This document shows positions 8,552 to 16,956 of a stretch of DNA of 64,000 nucleotides, in pieces. Location of the stretch: assembly GCF_030719295.1 (NCBI RefSeq), contig NZ_CP120997.1, forward strand, positions 2,604,001 through 2,668,000. Reading direction: 5' to 3'. Source of the stretch: Streptomyces sp. Mut1 (GTDB lineage Bacteria; Actinomycetota; Actinomycetes; Streptomycetales; Streptomycetaceae). A model generated the notes under the pieces. It searched no databases and was not told the DNA's origin. It saw only the letters and a list, made by a program, of their open reading frames with translations. The translations under genes and the position numbers were made by a program. The first letter of the stretch is position 1. Every line of letters starts with the position of its first letter.

Positions 8552-8736
8552 CGGCGGTCCCCCCGCCGGGTCAGCCACACGGCAACGGGGGTCAGCAGGG
8601 TCGCTCCGAGCAGCCAGAGGAAGAGGAACGGCAGCCCGAGAACGACGGGCCGCACCCGGTTCACGAACGGCAGCGCGCCGAGGTAGAGCACGTAGGGGAC
8701 CAGCAACCACAACAACTGCGGACGTCGTCTGAGCAC
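8548..8736 (-). CDS. DUF3311 small membrane protein, symporter partner
   Basis: A 62-residue protein with two membrane helices (about residues 8-25 and 30-52) and a basic end. DUF3311 proteins are encoded immediately upstream of SSS-family symporters, and here the stop overlaps the symporter start by four bases (GTGA), which implies translational coupling. It is likely a small subunit or stability factor for the transporter. Confidence 0.85.
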   Translation of the reverse strand: MLRRRPQLLWLLVPYVLYLGALPFVNRVRPVVLGLPFLFLWLLGATLLTPVAVWLTRRGDRR

Positions 8737-8883
8737 GTCGGGAAACCTTACGACCCGGCCGTTGCGCGCGCTGACAGCGGTCGTGCCGACTCTTCGTGCC
8801 GTTCGCGGTGCGGATACGAATGTGTGGGCCGGTCATGTCCGAGCACCTGGGCGCCGAACCTCTGTCGCGCAACCGCCGAATAC

Positions 8884-8893
8884 GCGATAATTG
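8884..8893 (+). promoter_or_regulatory. Possible -10 region for the STAND module
   Basis: CGATAATT, with the near-consensus GATAAT, lies about 35 bases before the start of the small membrane protein gene at 8927. I cannot point to a convincing -35 box, so this is tentative. Confidence 0.3.
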
Positions 8894-8926
8894 ACGTGCT
8901 TTCAGGTCCGACGGGGAGGTTGGGAC

Positions 8927-9349
8927 ATGACTGTTTCGGGGGCTGCGCGCACCACCGCGTGGATTGTCGCCATCGCGGCCGGGCTGGTCTCGGCCGGGCT
9001 GATCGCGGCACTGGTCGTCAATCCCGGCATGGCCGACCGCACCGCAAGTGTGACGGGTGCCGTCGTGGGGCTCGCCGCTCTCGTGTTGTCCGTGGTCGCT
9101 CTGGCACGTGGTTCCGGAAGCAGTGGTGGGCGACGGCAGGTGCGCGCCGGGCAAGGTGGCATCGCTGCCGGCGGAGATGTGGTCGGCAATGCCGTCGGTG
9201 ACCGTTCCGCAGTCGTCGGTACCTCCACAGCACCCGGCAGAAATCGTGCCGCTGGGCAGCCGACGGACGTGCGCGCCGGGCGGGACGGAATCGCCGCCGC
9301 CGGGGACGTACGGGATAACGCCCTCGGCGACGACAGCGAACGCCGATGA
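8927..9349 (+). CDS. Small membrane protein with AGRD-type motifs, partner of STAND ATPase
   Basis: A 140-residue protein with two membrane helices near the N-terminus (about residues 8-27 and 40-58) and a Gly/Ala-rich tail. The tail holds two related copies of a motif, VRAGQGGIAAGGDVVGNAVG and VRAGRDGIAAAGDVRDNALG. The ATPase encoded next has the same kind of motif near its own N-terminus (VGAGRDANHNAVG). The start ATG at 8927 has GGGGAGG upstream, and the stop overlaps the next gene by ATGA. A membrane tether or sensor for the ATPase is plausible, but the family is not named to my knowledge. Confidence 0.75.
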   Translation: MTVSGAARTTAWIVAIAAGLVSAGLIAALVVNPGMADRTASVTGAVVGLAALVLSVVALARGSGSSGGRRQVRAGQGGIAAGGDVVGNAVGDRSAVVGTSTAPGRNRAAGQPTDVRAGRDGIAAAGDVRDNALGDDSERR

Positions 9350-11883
9350 GCCCTCGTTGGCGGTGGCGCCGGAGCGCCGAGGCGGCCTCCACAACGGCGA
9401 AGGCGCCCGTTCCCGACCCTCAACGCGCACCGGGGAGTCCCGAGCACATCATGGTGGGCGACGGTGCGGTGGGGGCAGGCAGAGACGCGAACCACAACGC
9501 GGTCGGCATCAAGAGCAAGGTGAACGACAACCGGAGCGTGCACATCCACTTGGCCGCTCGTGAGGTGACCTGGCCGATCGAGGTCGGCATCGTTCCCGCC
9601 CTCGCCTCGGCGTTCCAGCCGCGGACGGCGCTACGGGACGAGATCGACGCCGCTCCGGCCCAGGGCGCTGCGGCTACCCCGACGCAGATCCTGTCCGGTG
9701 GCGGCGGGGTGGGCAAGTCCCAACTCGCCGCCTTATACGCCGCCGAGGCCGTCCACGCGGGCATGGACCTCGTGGTGTGGGCAGGCGCGACCGAGGTCCA
9801 GCAGGTCATCGCGGTGTACGCCCAGACAGCCACTCGCGTCTCCGTGCCGGATGCGACCGGCGAGGACGCCGAGCGGGACGCGCGGGCATTTCTGTCGTGG
9901 CTGGCCACCACTGACCGCCGGTGGCTCGTGGTCCTGGACGACATCACCGACCCGGCGGGCCTGCGGGGTTGGTGGCCGTCCAGCCGGACCGGTACCGGGC
10001 GGGTTCTGGCCACCATCCGTATCCACGACGCACGCCTCACGGGCAACGGGCGACGACGCGTACGGGTCGGCGTCTACACACCGGACGAGGCAACCGCGTA
10101 CCTCCGTACCCGCCTGACCGAGGACGACGCCGAGCACCTTCTCGACGACGCCGTCGGCGACCTTGCCGCAGTGCTCGGACGTCTGCCGCTGGCGCTCGGA
10201 CACGCCGCCGCCTACATGCTCAACCAGGACCTCTCCTGCACGCGGTATCTGGGCCTGTTCAGCGACCGCACCCGGCCCCTCGGGCAGTTGCTCCCCGAAG
10301 AAGCCGACGCCGAGGGTTACGGACGAGAGATCGCAACCACTCTGCTGCTCTCACTCGACGCCGCTCAGCGCACCGAGCCAGTCGGCCTCGCTCGCCCTGC
10401 CCTCCGCCTCGCCGCCTTCCTTGACCCCGCCGGGCATCCCCGCGCCCTGTGGACGACCCCGGCCGTCCTGACATACCTCACCGAACACCGGGACCCGGCC
10501 CCGGACGACGCACCCCGGCCCGAGGACGTCACCGCCGAACAGGCCGAAGCGACCCTCCGCGTCCTGCGCCGGTACGCGCTGATCAGCAGCGGCCGTGGCC
10601 AGGACCCACGTGCCCTGCGCATCCACGCACTCACCGCCCGCGCCACCCGCGAGCCGCTCGGGGACGCAGCCCTGCCCGCCCTCGCCCGGGCGGCTGCCGA
10701 TGGTCTCCTGGACATCTGGCCCGACCCCGATCACGACCATCCCGACCTGGCAGCGTCCCTGCGCGCCAACACCGACCAGCTCCACCGACTCACTGGCAGC
10801 CACCTCTGGCACCCGAAGGGCCACGAGGTCCTCCACCGCGCCGGATCAAGCTGGATCAGCACCGGCTTCGCCGCACCGGCGGTCGCGTACTGGAAACACC
10901 TCGTCACCACCAGCCGCGAGTTTCTCGGTCCGACGCACACCAGTACTCTCCGCGCCTGCGCCGGGCTCAGCAATCTGTACAGGGGCACGGGGCAGAAAGC
11001 GGAAGCCATCCCTCTGACCGAACGTGTCGTGGCCGACTGCGAACGACTCCTCGGTCCCATACATCACAGCACGCTCGAGTTCCGCGCCGACCTCGTCACC
11101 TTCTACGCAGACGCGGGACGGAACGCGGAAGCCCTCACTCTGGCGAAAGAGATCCTGACCGACCGCAGGAAAGCCCTCGGCCCTGAACACCCCAAAACCC
11201 TCTCCGCCCGCGACGCTCTGGCCTTCGCCTACGGACAGGTGGGGCACACCGGAAAGTCGGTCACACAGACGGAGAACCTCCTGAACGACCGGACGCGAAT
11301 CCTCGGGCCCGAACATCCCGACACCCTTCGCACCCGCGCCAACCTCGCCGCCTCATACGCGGCTGTGGGGCGCACCGAGGACGCCATCACCCAAACGGAA
11401 CGCGTCCTGAACGACCGGGAACGCTACCTCAGCCCCACCCACCGCGACACCTTGACAAGCTGCGCCACCCTCGCCTCCGTCTACAGCCAGGTAGGGCGCG
11501 TCACGGAGGCCATCCCCCTGGCAGAACGCTTCCTGACCGGCCAGGAACAGCTCCATGGCCCCACCCACCTCAATACCCTCCGCGCCCGCAACAGCCTCGC
11601 CCTCTACTACGCCCAGGCGGGGCGCAGCACGGACGCCATCGCGCTGGAGGAAAGCGTCCTCGCCGACTGCGAACGGTTCCTCGGCCCCGTTCACCGCGAT
11701 ACCCTCCGCACCCGCTCCAACCTCGCCGCCTCATACGGGGACGCGGGGCGCATCACGGAGGCCATCGCCCTGGCGAAAAGCGTCCTGGCCGACCGGGAGC
11801 GCCTCCTCGGCCCCGAACACCCCGAGACCGACTACGCTCGCCGCCGCCTTCGGATCCTCTCGGCCAGGCAGCTCGGTCAGTAG
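9346..11883 (+). CDS. STAND/NB-ARC ATPase with kinesin-light-chain-like TPR repeats
   Basis: An 845-residue signal-transduction ATPase. An AGRD-type motif lies near residues 30-50 and the P-loop GGGGVGKSQ at about residue 118. WLVVLDDITD (Walker B) is near residue 193 and a GLPL-like element (GRLPLALGHAAAY) near 278. From about residue 520 to the end come seven to eight 42-residue TPR units marked by the recurring pattern LGPxHxxTLRxR. STAND ATPases of this build act as ligand-triggered switches in regulation or antiphage defence. The start overlaps the small membrane protein stop by ATGA. A TTA codon at 9733 makes translation dependent on the bldA tRNA, pointing to late growth. The ligand and output are unknown, and no effector domain is seen. 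Confidence 0.88.
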   Translation: MSPRWRWRRSAEAASTTAKAPVPDPQRAPGSPEHIMVGDGAVGAGRDANHNAVGIKSKVNDNRSVHIHLAAREVTWPIEVGIVPALASAFQPRTALRDEIDAAPAQGAAATPTQILSGGGGVGKSQLAALYAAEAVHAGMDLVVWAGATEVQQVIAVYAQTATRVSVPDATGEDAERDARAFLSWLATTDRRWLVVLDDITDPAGLRGWWPSSRTGTGRVLATIRIHDARLTGNGRRRVRVGVYTPDEATAYLRTRLTEDDAEHLLDDAVGDLAAVLGRLPLALGHAAAYMLNQDLSCTRYLGLFSDRTRPLGQLLPEEADAEGYGREIATTLLLSLDAAQRTEPVGLARPALRLAAFLDPAGHPRALWTTPAVLTYLTEHRDPAPDDAPRPEDVTAEQAEATLRVLRRYALISSGRGQDPRALRIHALTARATREPLGDAALPALARAAADGLLDIWPDPDHDHPDLAASLRANTDQLHRLTGSHLWHPKGHEVLHRAGSSWISTGFAAPAVAYWKHLVTTSREFLGPTHTSTLRACAGLSNLYRGTGQKAEAIPLTERVVADCERLLGPIHHSTLEFRADLVTFYADAGRNAEALTLAKEILTDRRKALGPEHPKTLSARDALAFAYGQVGHTGKSVTQTENLLNDRTRILGPEHPDTLRTRANLAASYAAVGRTEDAITQTERVLNDRERYLSPTHRDTLTSCATLASVYSQVGRVTEAIPLAERFLTGQEQLHGPTHLNTLRARNSLALYYAQAGRSTDAIALEESVLADCERFLGPVHRDTLRTRSNLAASYGDAGRITEAIALAKSVLADRERLLGPEHPETDYARRRLRILSARQLGQ

Positions 11884-11884
11884 C

Positions 11885-11905
11885 TGCCCGGCCGACAGCC
11901 GGGCA
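11885..11905. terminator. Hairpin after the STAND ATPase gene
   Basis: TGCCCGGC (11885-11892) pairs perfectly with GCCGGGCA (11898-11905) across a 5-base loop, directly after the ATPase stop codon and before the convergent sortase gene. The stem is short but well placed for bidirectional termination. Confidence 0.5.
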
Positions 11906-11946
11906 CCACTGGGCCGGTGCCGGCCTGCCTCTCGGCCCCGCCCCGG

Positions 11947-12765
11947 TCAGCGCCCCCGCGCCCCCGTCAGCTTCCCCCACACGACGAGCCGGTAGCGGGA
12001 GGTGAACTCGGGGGTGCACGTCGTCAGCGTCAGATAGGACCCGGCCCGGTGATACCCGGGGTACGGCGCGATGTTGCTGCGCGGCACGGCGGCCACGACC
12101 CCGCTGTCGCCGGGGGTGGTCCGGGCGAGGGTCTTGTCGACGGTGTACGTGTAGACGGCGTCCCGGGTCTCGACGGTGATCCGGTCACCGGCGCGCAGCC
12201 GGTTGATGTAGCGGAACGGTTCGCCGTGGGTGTTGCGGTGGCCGGCGAGCGCGAAGTTCCCCCGGCCGCCGGGCTGGGCGGTGCCCGGGTAGTGCCCGGC
12301 GTACCCCTTGTCGAGGACACCGCTCCTGCCGATGCCCTGGGCGACGGGGGCGGTGAGGGAGATGCGGGGGATGCGGATGACGGCGTACGCCTGGTCGGTC
12401 ACGGGCTTCGCCGCTGCCGGGCGCTGTCCGGTGGAGGGGCCGCCGCCCGCCGGGGAAGGCGCGGCGCCGCCGGACGGGGCGGTGGCCTCCGGCCCGGCAT
12501 CGGCCCCGGGCTGTTCGGGCGGCTGCGCCGAGGGGGCTTCCCACTCCCGTTCCAGCCGGTCGACGGTGCGGCCGGCGTCGGCGCGGGCCTGGCGGTTGGT
12601 CCACCAGAGCTGATGGGCGACGAGCAGCAGCAGGACGACGCCGAGCGTCACCACCAGCTCCGCCCCGGTCCACAGCCCGCGCGCGACGAGACGCCCGCGG
12701 CGCGGGTCGCGCTGCACCACCACCGGTATCCGCTTGACCACGGCGCGCACGATAGGCCCGCTCAC
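11947..12765 (-). CDS. Class E sortase
   Basis: A 272-residue membrane-anchored transpeptidase that links LAxTG proteins to the cell wall. There is one membrane helix near residues 33-52, a Pro/Gly/Ala-rich stalk, then the sortase beta-barrel. The catalytic His is in FALAGHRNTHGEPF, the catalytic Cys in LTLTTCTPEF, and the Arg follows in TSRYRLVVWG. The TLTTC block and stalk length fit class E, the housekeeping sortase class of Streptomyces. The LARTG protein at 195-1265 is a candidate substrate. The gene stands alone and is convergent with the STAND ATPase. Confidence 0.93.
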   Translation of the reverse strand: MSGPIVRAVVKRIPVVVQRDPRRGRLVARGLWTGAELVVTLGVVLLLLVAHQLWWTNRQARADAGRTVDRLEREWEAPSAQPPEQPGADAGPEATAPSGGAAPSPAGGGPSTGQRPAAAKPVTDQAYAVIRIPRISLTAPVAQGIGRSGVLDKGYAGHYPGTAQPGGRGNFALAGHRNTHGEPFRYINRLRAGDRITVETRDAVYTYTVDKTLARTTPGDSGVVAAVPRSNIAPYPGYHRAGSYLTLTTCTPEFTSRYRLVVWGKLTGARGR

Positions 12766-12854
12766 CGCAACACTCCAGAGGCGGGACGAGAGTCACTCCG
12801 GCGGGCCCTGGACACACCCCCGCCCCGCACCCGCACAGCAGTACGGTGTCATTC

Positions 12855-13862
12855 ATGCGTCCCGACACTCCCGCCGATCACCTCAAAGAAGCCGAGCGCC
12901 TGCTCCGCACCGCGGCGCAGTACCCCGAGGACCACGAACCGCTGCTCCTCCAAGCCGCCGCCCACCTGGAGCTCGCCGGCGACCGCGCCCGCGCCACGAC
13001 GCTCTACGACGAGCTGCTCGGCGCCCCCGGCACCGAGCACCCGCACCTGGTGAAGGCGCTCAACGCCGCCAACCTGTGGGAGTACGGCCACGAGGCGGAG
13101 GCCCGCGCGCTCATCGACGGCATCCGCACCGCGGCCCCGCAGCAGGCGGCCCCCTGGGAGATCGCGGCCGAGACGCTGGAGGCCCACGACGAACTGGAAG
13201 CGGCCCACGACGTCTTCTCCACGGCCCTGCGCCTGCTGATCGCGCCGGGCGAGGAGGTCCCGTACGCCACCCAGTCGCTGCTCACCGGCCGCCACCGGGT
13301 GCGCAGGCTGATGGGCGTCCCGCACGACGCCTGGGACGAGCTGGCCGACACGCTGCACACGGCGGCGGTCCCGCTGGACGAACTCCACGACCCGAAGCGC
13401 CTGTGGTCGCTGGGCTCCTCCGACCCGGGCGAGCTGCGGGCCGAGATCACCCGCCTGCGCGCCGAACTGGGCACGTACCGCACGGCGTTGTCGCGCCCCT
13501 TCCCGGTGGCGGTGCTGCACTGGCCGGCGGACGAACTCCGCGAACTCCTCACCTCGTACCCGAGCCTGGGCAGCGAGTACACCTCCCACCCGGACCACCT
13601 GGACCGCCTGGAGGCCGCGCTGCGCGACCTGCACGCCACGGGCACCCCCAACCTCGGCATCGTCACGGGCACGGTCCCCTCCTACGAAGCCTTCGCCGCC
13701 TCGGAAGCCGCCTCCCCGGCCGACCCGGACCTGCTCCCCCAGTACGCCACCACCCTGGCCGCCCGGGGCCGCGCGGTCCCGTGGCCCCCGGCGAAGAGCG
13801 CGGACTGCTGGTGCGGGTCGGGGGTCTCGTACCGGGAGTGCCATGGGGGTGCGGCTCGGTAG
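12855..13862 (+). CDS. TPR-like protein with C-terminal SEC-C zinc motif
   Basis: A 335-residue protein. Residues 1-150 are helical repeats resembling TPRs (HLKEAERLLRTAAQYPEDHE, then LLLQAAAHLELAGDRARA), followed by an all-alpha middle. The last 15 residues carry the SEC-C metal-binding motif CWCGSGVSYRECHG, known from the C-terminus of SecA and from many unrelated proteins. The ATG at 12855 is chosen over the GTG nine bases upstream; both are possible. The function is unknown; the Zn motif suggests a protein or nucleic-acid contact. Confidence 0.75.
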   Translation: MRPDTPADHLKEAERLLRTAAQYPEDHEPLLLQAAAHLELAGDRARATTLYDELLGAPGTEHPHLVKALNAANLWEYGHEAEARALIDGIRTAAPQQAAPWEIAAETLEAHDELEAAHDVFSTALRLLIAPGEEVPYATQSLLTGRHRVRRLMGVPHDAWDELADTLHTAAVPLDELHDPKRLWSLGSSDPGELRAEITRLRAELGTYRTALSRPFPVAVLHWPADELRELLTSYPSLGSEYTSHPDHLDRLEAALRDLHATGTPNLGIVTGTVPSYEAFAASEAASPADPDLLPQYATTLAARGRAVPWPPAKSADCWCGSGVSYRECHGGAAR

Positions 13863-13986
13863 CAGGGCCGACCGGTTGCGGGGCCCGGCCGATAACGGGG
13901 CCGGCCGGTAGCAGGGCTGCTCGGTATCGGGGCGGCGGCCGGTATTACGGATGCCGGGCCGCACCCCGCCTCCGTACCCTGCCGCC
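13863..13986. repeat. Short GC-rich repeats between SEC-C and acetyltransferase genes
   Basis: Variants of AGCAGGGC, CCGACCGGT and GGGGCCGGCCGGT recur three times in the first 80 bases and could fold into hairpins that end the SEC-C transcript. No gene is seen here. Confidence 0.35.
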
Positions 13987-14514
13987 ATGCCCGGACTCCA
14001 GCGCCTGCGCCCCGACCACGCCCCGGCCGTCCTCGCCTTCGAGGAGGCCAACCGCGCCTTCTTCGCGGCGTCGGTCCCGGACCGGGGTGACGACTACTTC
14101 GCCCATTTCCCCGCCCGTCACGCGGCGTTGCTCGCCGAGCAGGTGACGGGCGCCTGCCACTTCCACGTCCTGGTGGCGGACGGGACGGACGAGATCCTGG
14201 GCCGCTTCAACCTGGTGGACGTGGCCGACGGCGCCGCCGAACTGGGCTTCCGCCTCGCGGAGAAGGCGACGGGGCGCGGCCTGGCGACGGCAACGGTCCG
14301 CCGGCTCTTCACGCTGTGCGGCACGTCGTACGCCCTGACGACGCTCAGGGCGGCGGCCACGCTGACGAACACGGCCTCGCGGTCGGTCCTGACCCGGACG
14401 GGGTTCGTCGAGACGGGCGAGGAGGTGGTGCTGGGCGGGAAGCCGGGGGTGGGGTACGTACGGGACCTGAGACCGGAGACACCGGCACCGGCACCGGCAC
14501 CGGCCTCCGCGTAA
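13987..14514 (+). CDS. GNAT-family N-acetyltransferase (RimJ/RimL-like)
   Basis: A 175-residue acetyl-CoA-dependent acetyltransferase. The fold is clear from LRPDHAPAVLAFEEANRAFF, the strand ILGRFNLVDVADGAAELGF, the acetyl-CoA pyrophosphate loop EKATGRGLATATVRRLF, and the C-terminal NTASRSVLTRTGFVETGEE. This pattern is of the RimJ/RimL type that acetylates protein N-termini or small amines. The ATG at 13987 begins right before the conserved first strand. The last ten residues are a Pro-Ala repeat made by tandem CCGGCA units. The substrate is unknown. Confidence 0.85.
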   Translation: MPGLQRLRPDHAPAVLAFEEANRAFFAASVPDRGDDYFAHFPARHAALLAEQVTGACHFHVLVADGTDEILGRFNLVDVADGAAELGFRLAEKATGRGLATATVRRLFTLCGTSYALTTLRAAATLTNTASRSVLTRTGFVETGEEVVLGGKPGVGYVRDLRPETPAPAPAPASA

Positions 14515-14610
14515 CTCCCCCCCACGTATGGCCGACTTGTGCCTGGCCGGGCACCCGGCCGCCCCCGATCATGGCCTCCTGAACCACGGACGCAGGGGGA
14601 AGGCCACCGG

Positions 14611-15180
14611 ATGAGCACCGACGACCCGGGAACACCGGGCAGAAGGCGGCCGCCACGCCCCTGGGAGCGCGAAAACCCCGGAGCCGACGGCCCGCCCCGC
14701 CCACCGCACCCGCCCACCGCCGGCGGCGGCGGACCGCAGGGCGCCCCAATGCCCGCCGTGGTCAGCGGCCTGCGGGTGCTGATGATGGTCACCGGCGGCG
14801 TCCAGGCCGTCATCGGCCTCGCCCTGGTGACCAACAGCGTCTCCGTCGCCACCTCCGTCTGGGGCGAGGCCGACGCCTCGGTGTGCTGCCGGTCGTCCCC
14901 CGGCGAGGAGCACGCGGGCACGGTGGTCTTCGTCGGCCTGCTCATCATGGCGGTGGCCGCCTGGGGCATCGTGACGGCCCTCAAATTCCCCACACGCCAC
15001 CCCGACCTGCGCAATTCGGCCATGGCCTACGGCTGGGTGGCCATCCTCTTCACCGTCCTCCTGTGGGCCTTCCTGCCAGTCCCGATCCTGATCGCCGTCT
15101 GGCTCGTCCTGTCAATCCTGCTCACGGCCCGGTCCCACCAGCCGGAGTGCCGGACCTGGTTCGACGGACAGCGGCGCTGA
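14611..15180 (+). CDS. Hypothetical membrane protein with Pro-rich N-terminus
   Basis: A 189-residue protein. The first 45 residues are rich in Pro, Arg and Gly and probably disordered in the cytoplasm. Hydrophobic segments follow near residues 50-72, 105-125, 139-155 and 157-175, so it is a four-helix membrane protein. The ATG at 14611 has GGGGGAAGG upstream. No family is recognised. It is not coupled to the defence operon that begins 145 bases further on. Confidence 0.7.
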   Translation: MSTDDPGTPGRRRPPRPWERENPGADGPPRPPHPPTAGGGGPQGAPMPAVVSGLRVLMMVTGGVQAVIGLALVTNSVSVATSVWGEADASVCCRSSPGEEHAGTVVFVGLLIMAVAAWGIVTALKFPTRHPDLRNSAMAYGWVAILFTVLLWAFLPVPILIAVWLVLSILLTARSHQPECRTWFDGQRR

Positions 15181-15238
15181 CGCGCCTGCCGACAGCGCTC
15201 CCCTCCCTTTGCCACCGGGATTCCCCACTGTCCGACCT

Positions 15239-15267
15239 TTGCAATATCATCACAACCCACCTACTCA
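15239..15267 (+). promoter_or_regulatory. Promoter of the MORC-Z1 restriction operon
   Basis: TTGCAA (15239-15244) and TACTCA (15262-15267) are separated by exactly 17 bases within an unusually AT-rich patch, 58 bases before the ATG of the first gene. This is a good vegetative promoter candidate for the five-gene defence block. Confidence 0.6.
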
Positions 15268-15324
15268 TCCCAGGGCCGCACCTCCCCACTCAGGTCCCAG
15301 CTCTGTGTGCGCGAGGAAGGCTTC

Positions 15325-16854
15325 ATGCCGCCGTATCAGCCCTCTGCCGACTGGCAGTTCGAGGTCCCCACCACCGGCACCAAGCGGCTCCCGCCCGCCG
15401 CGCGCTACGTCGAGTCGCTGACGCACCAGGGGTACGGGTTCGAGGCGGCCATCGCCGACCTCGTGGACAACTCGATCGACGCGGGCGCCCGTAACGTCGT
15501 CGTCAGCCTCCTGCGCGACGAGGACCGCCTGGTCAGCCTGCTCGTCATCGACGACGGCCGCGGCATGGACGACGCGGCTCTGGACACCGCGATGACGGTG
15601 GGCGGCCGCCAGGGTTACGACGACGCGGCGCTCGGCCACTTCGGCGCGGGGCTCAAGGCGGCGTCGCTGTCGCACGCCGACTCGCTCACCGTGATCAGCC
15701 GTACCAGGCGCAGCCCGTCCACCGGCCGCCGCTGGCTGACGGCCCGTGCCCAGGCCGACTTCACCTGCGACATCGTCGATCCGGGGTACTGCCAGGACCT
15801 CGTCGACCGCTACGACGGCGTCATCCAGTGGCAGGGCACGATCGTGCGCTGGGACCGGGTCCGCGCCTTCGACACCATCACCACCGGCCAGGCCGACCGC
15901 TACCTCAACGACGCGATCGAGAAGCTGGAGACCCACCTGGGGCTCTACCTCCACCGCTTCCTGGCCCGCGACGGCTTCAACATCGACATCGTGGTCGAGG
16001 ACGTGCGGACGAAGGAGGAGCTGGACCACCGCGGAGTCGAGCCCATCGACCCCTTCGGCTACCGGATACCCGGCCGGGCCGGCTTCCCCCGTACGTACAC
16101 CGCGCCGGTCGAGGGCGTCGGCGGGGTCGCGCTGACCGCGCACATCTGGCCGCCGAAGTCGCCGCTGGTCAGCTTCCGGGGCATCGGGCCGCTCGCCGAA
16201 CGCCAGGGCTTCTACATCTACCGCAACGACCGCCTCGTCCAGGCGGGCGGCTGGAACAGCACCCGCAGCCCGGAGGGCCACCTCGCGCTCGCCCGGATCG
16301 CCGTCGACCTGCCGTCCGCGCCGAACGACGTCTTCAACCTCACGGTGAAGAAGGACGGCGTCACCGTCACCCCCGCGTTCGCCCGGGGCCTGGAGCAGGC
16401 CGTGGACGCCACGGGGCACGGCTTCGCCGCGTACGTCCAGGAGGCCGCGCTCACGTACCGGGAGGCGGCCAGGCGCGCCACCGAACCGCAGCGCAAGGCC
16501 GTCCTCCCGGCCGGGAAGGGGATGGACCCGAAGCTGCGGCGCACGCTGCGCGACGAGCTGCCGGAGCTGGAGGGCGAGGACCCGATCGCGTTCCGCTGGG
16601 ACAGCCTGCCGGCGGACGTGTTCTTCGAGCTGGACCGGGAGAACCGCGAGGTCCGGCTCAACAGGACGTACCGGCAGGTCCTCAACGGGGGCCGGCGCGG
16701 GGGCCTGAACGACGCCCCGGTGATCAAGAGCATGCTCTATCTGATGGTCAACGAGATCTTCCAGAAGGAGCGGGTCCGGGCCGTCCACACCGACAACGTG
16801 GCGCTGTGGAACAGCGTCCTGGTCACGGCGGCGCGCTGCGAACTCGACCGCTGA
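15325..16854 (+). CDS. MORC/MutL-like GHKL ATPase of a restriction-type defence system
   Basis: A 509-residue ATPase with the three GHKL boxes of MutL, Hsp90 and MORC proteins: IADLVDNSIDAG (residues 46-57), VIDDGRGMDD and LGHFGAGLKAASLSHADS. GHKL ATPases of this group clamp or remodel DNA when they bind ATP. MutL-like proteins of bacterial restriction systems were described as the relatives of eukaryotic MORC ATPases (Iyer, Abhiman and Aravind), and they travel with Z1 ATPases, Vsr-like nucleases and C5 methylases, exactly the genes that follow here. The ATG at 15325 is five bases after GAGGAAGG. It is the first gene of the block and 102 bases before the Z1 gene. Confidence 0.88.
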   Translation: MPPYQPSADWQFEVPTTGTKRLPPAARYVESLTHQGYGFEAAIADLVDNSIDAGARNVVVSLLRDEDRLVSLLVIDDGRGMDDAALDTAMTVGGRQGYDDAALGHFGAGLKAASLSHADSLTVISRTRRSPSTGRRWLTARAQADFTCDIVDPGYCQDLVDRYDGVIQWQGTIVRWDRVRAFDTITTGQADRYLNDAIEKLETHLGLYLHRFLARDGFNIDIVVEDVRTKEELDHRGVEPIDPFGYRIPGRAGFPRTYTAPVEGVGGVALTAHIWPPKSPLVSFRGIGPLAERQGFYIYRNDRLVQAGGWNSTRSPEGHLALARIAVDLPSAPNDVFNLTVKKDGVTVTPAFARGLEQAVDATGHGFAAYVQEAALTYREAARRATEPQRKAVLPAGKGMDPKLRRTLRDELPELEGEDPIAFRWDSLPADVFFELDRENREVRLNRTYRQVLNGGRRGGLNDAPVIKSMLYLMVNEIFQKERVRAVHTDNVALWNSVLVTAARCELDR

Positions 16855-16956
16855 TCCACGCGCCGGCGTCCCCCGCCCGGCGTCCCGCCTACCCGGCTTC
16901 CGTCCCCGTCCCCGTCCCCGTTCCGTTCCGATCCGATCCGAGAGAGCCGCCCCGCC

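Noticed and set aside
7052-9430. A 792-residue extended symporter
   Set aside because: The extension runs antisense through the small membrane protein gene and the DUF3311 gene; the GTG at 8551 coupled to DUF3311 is the real start.
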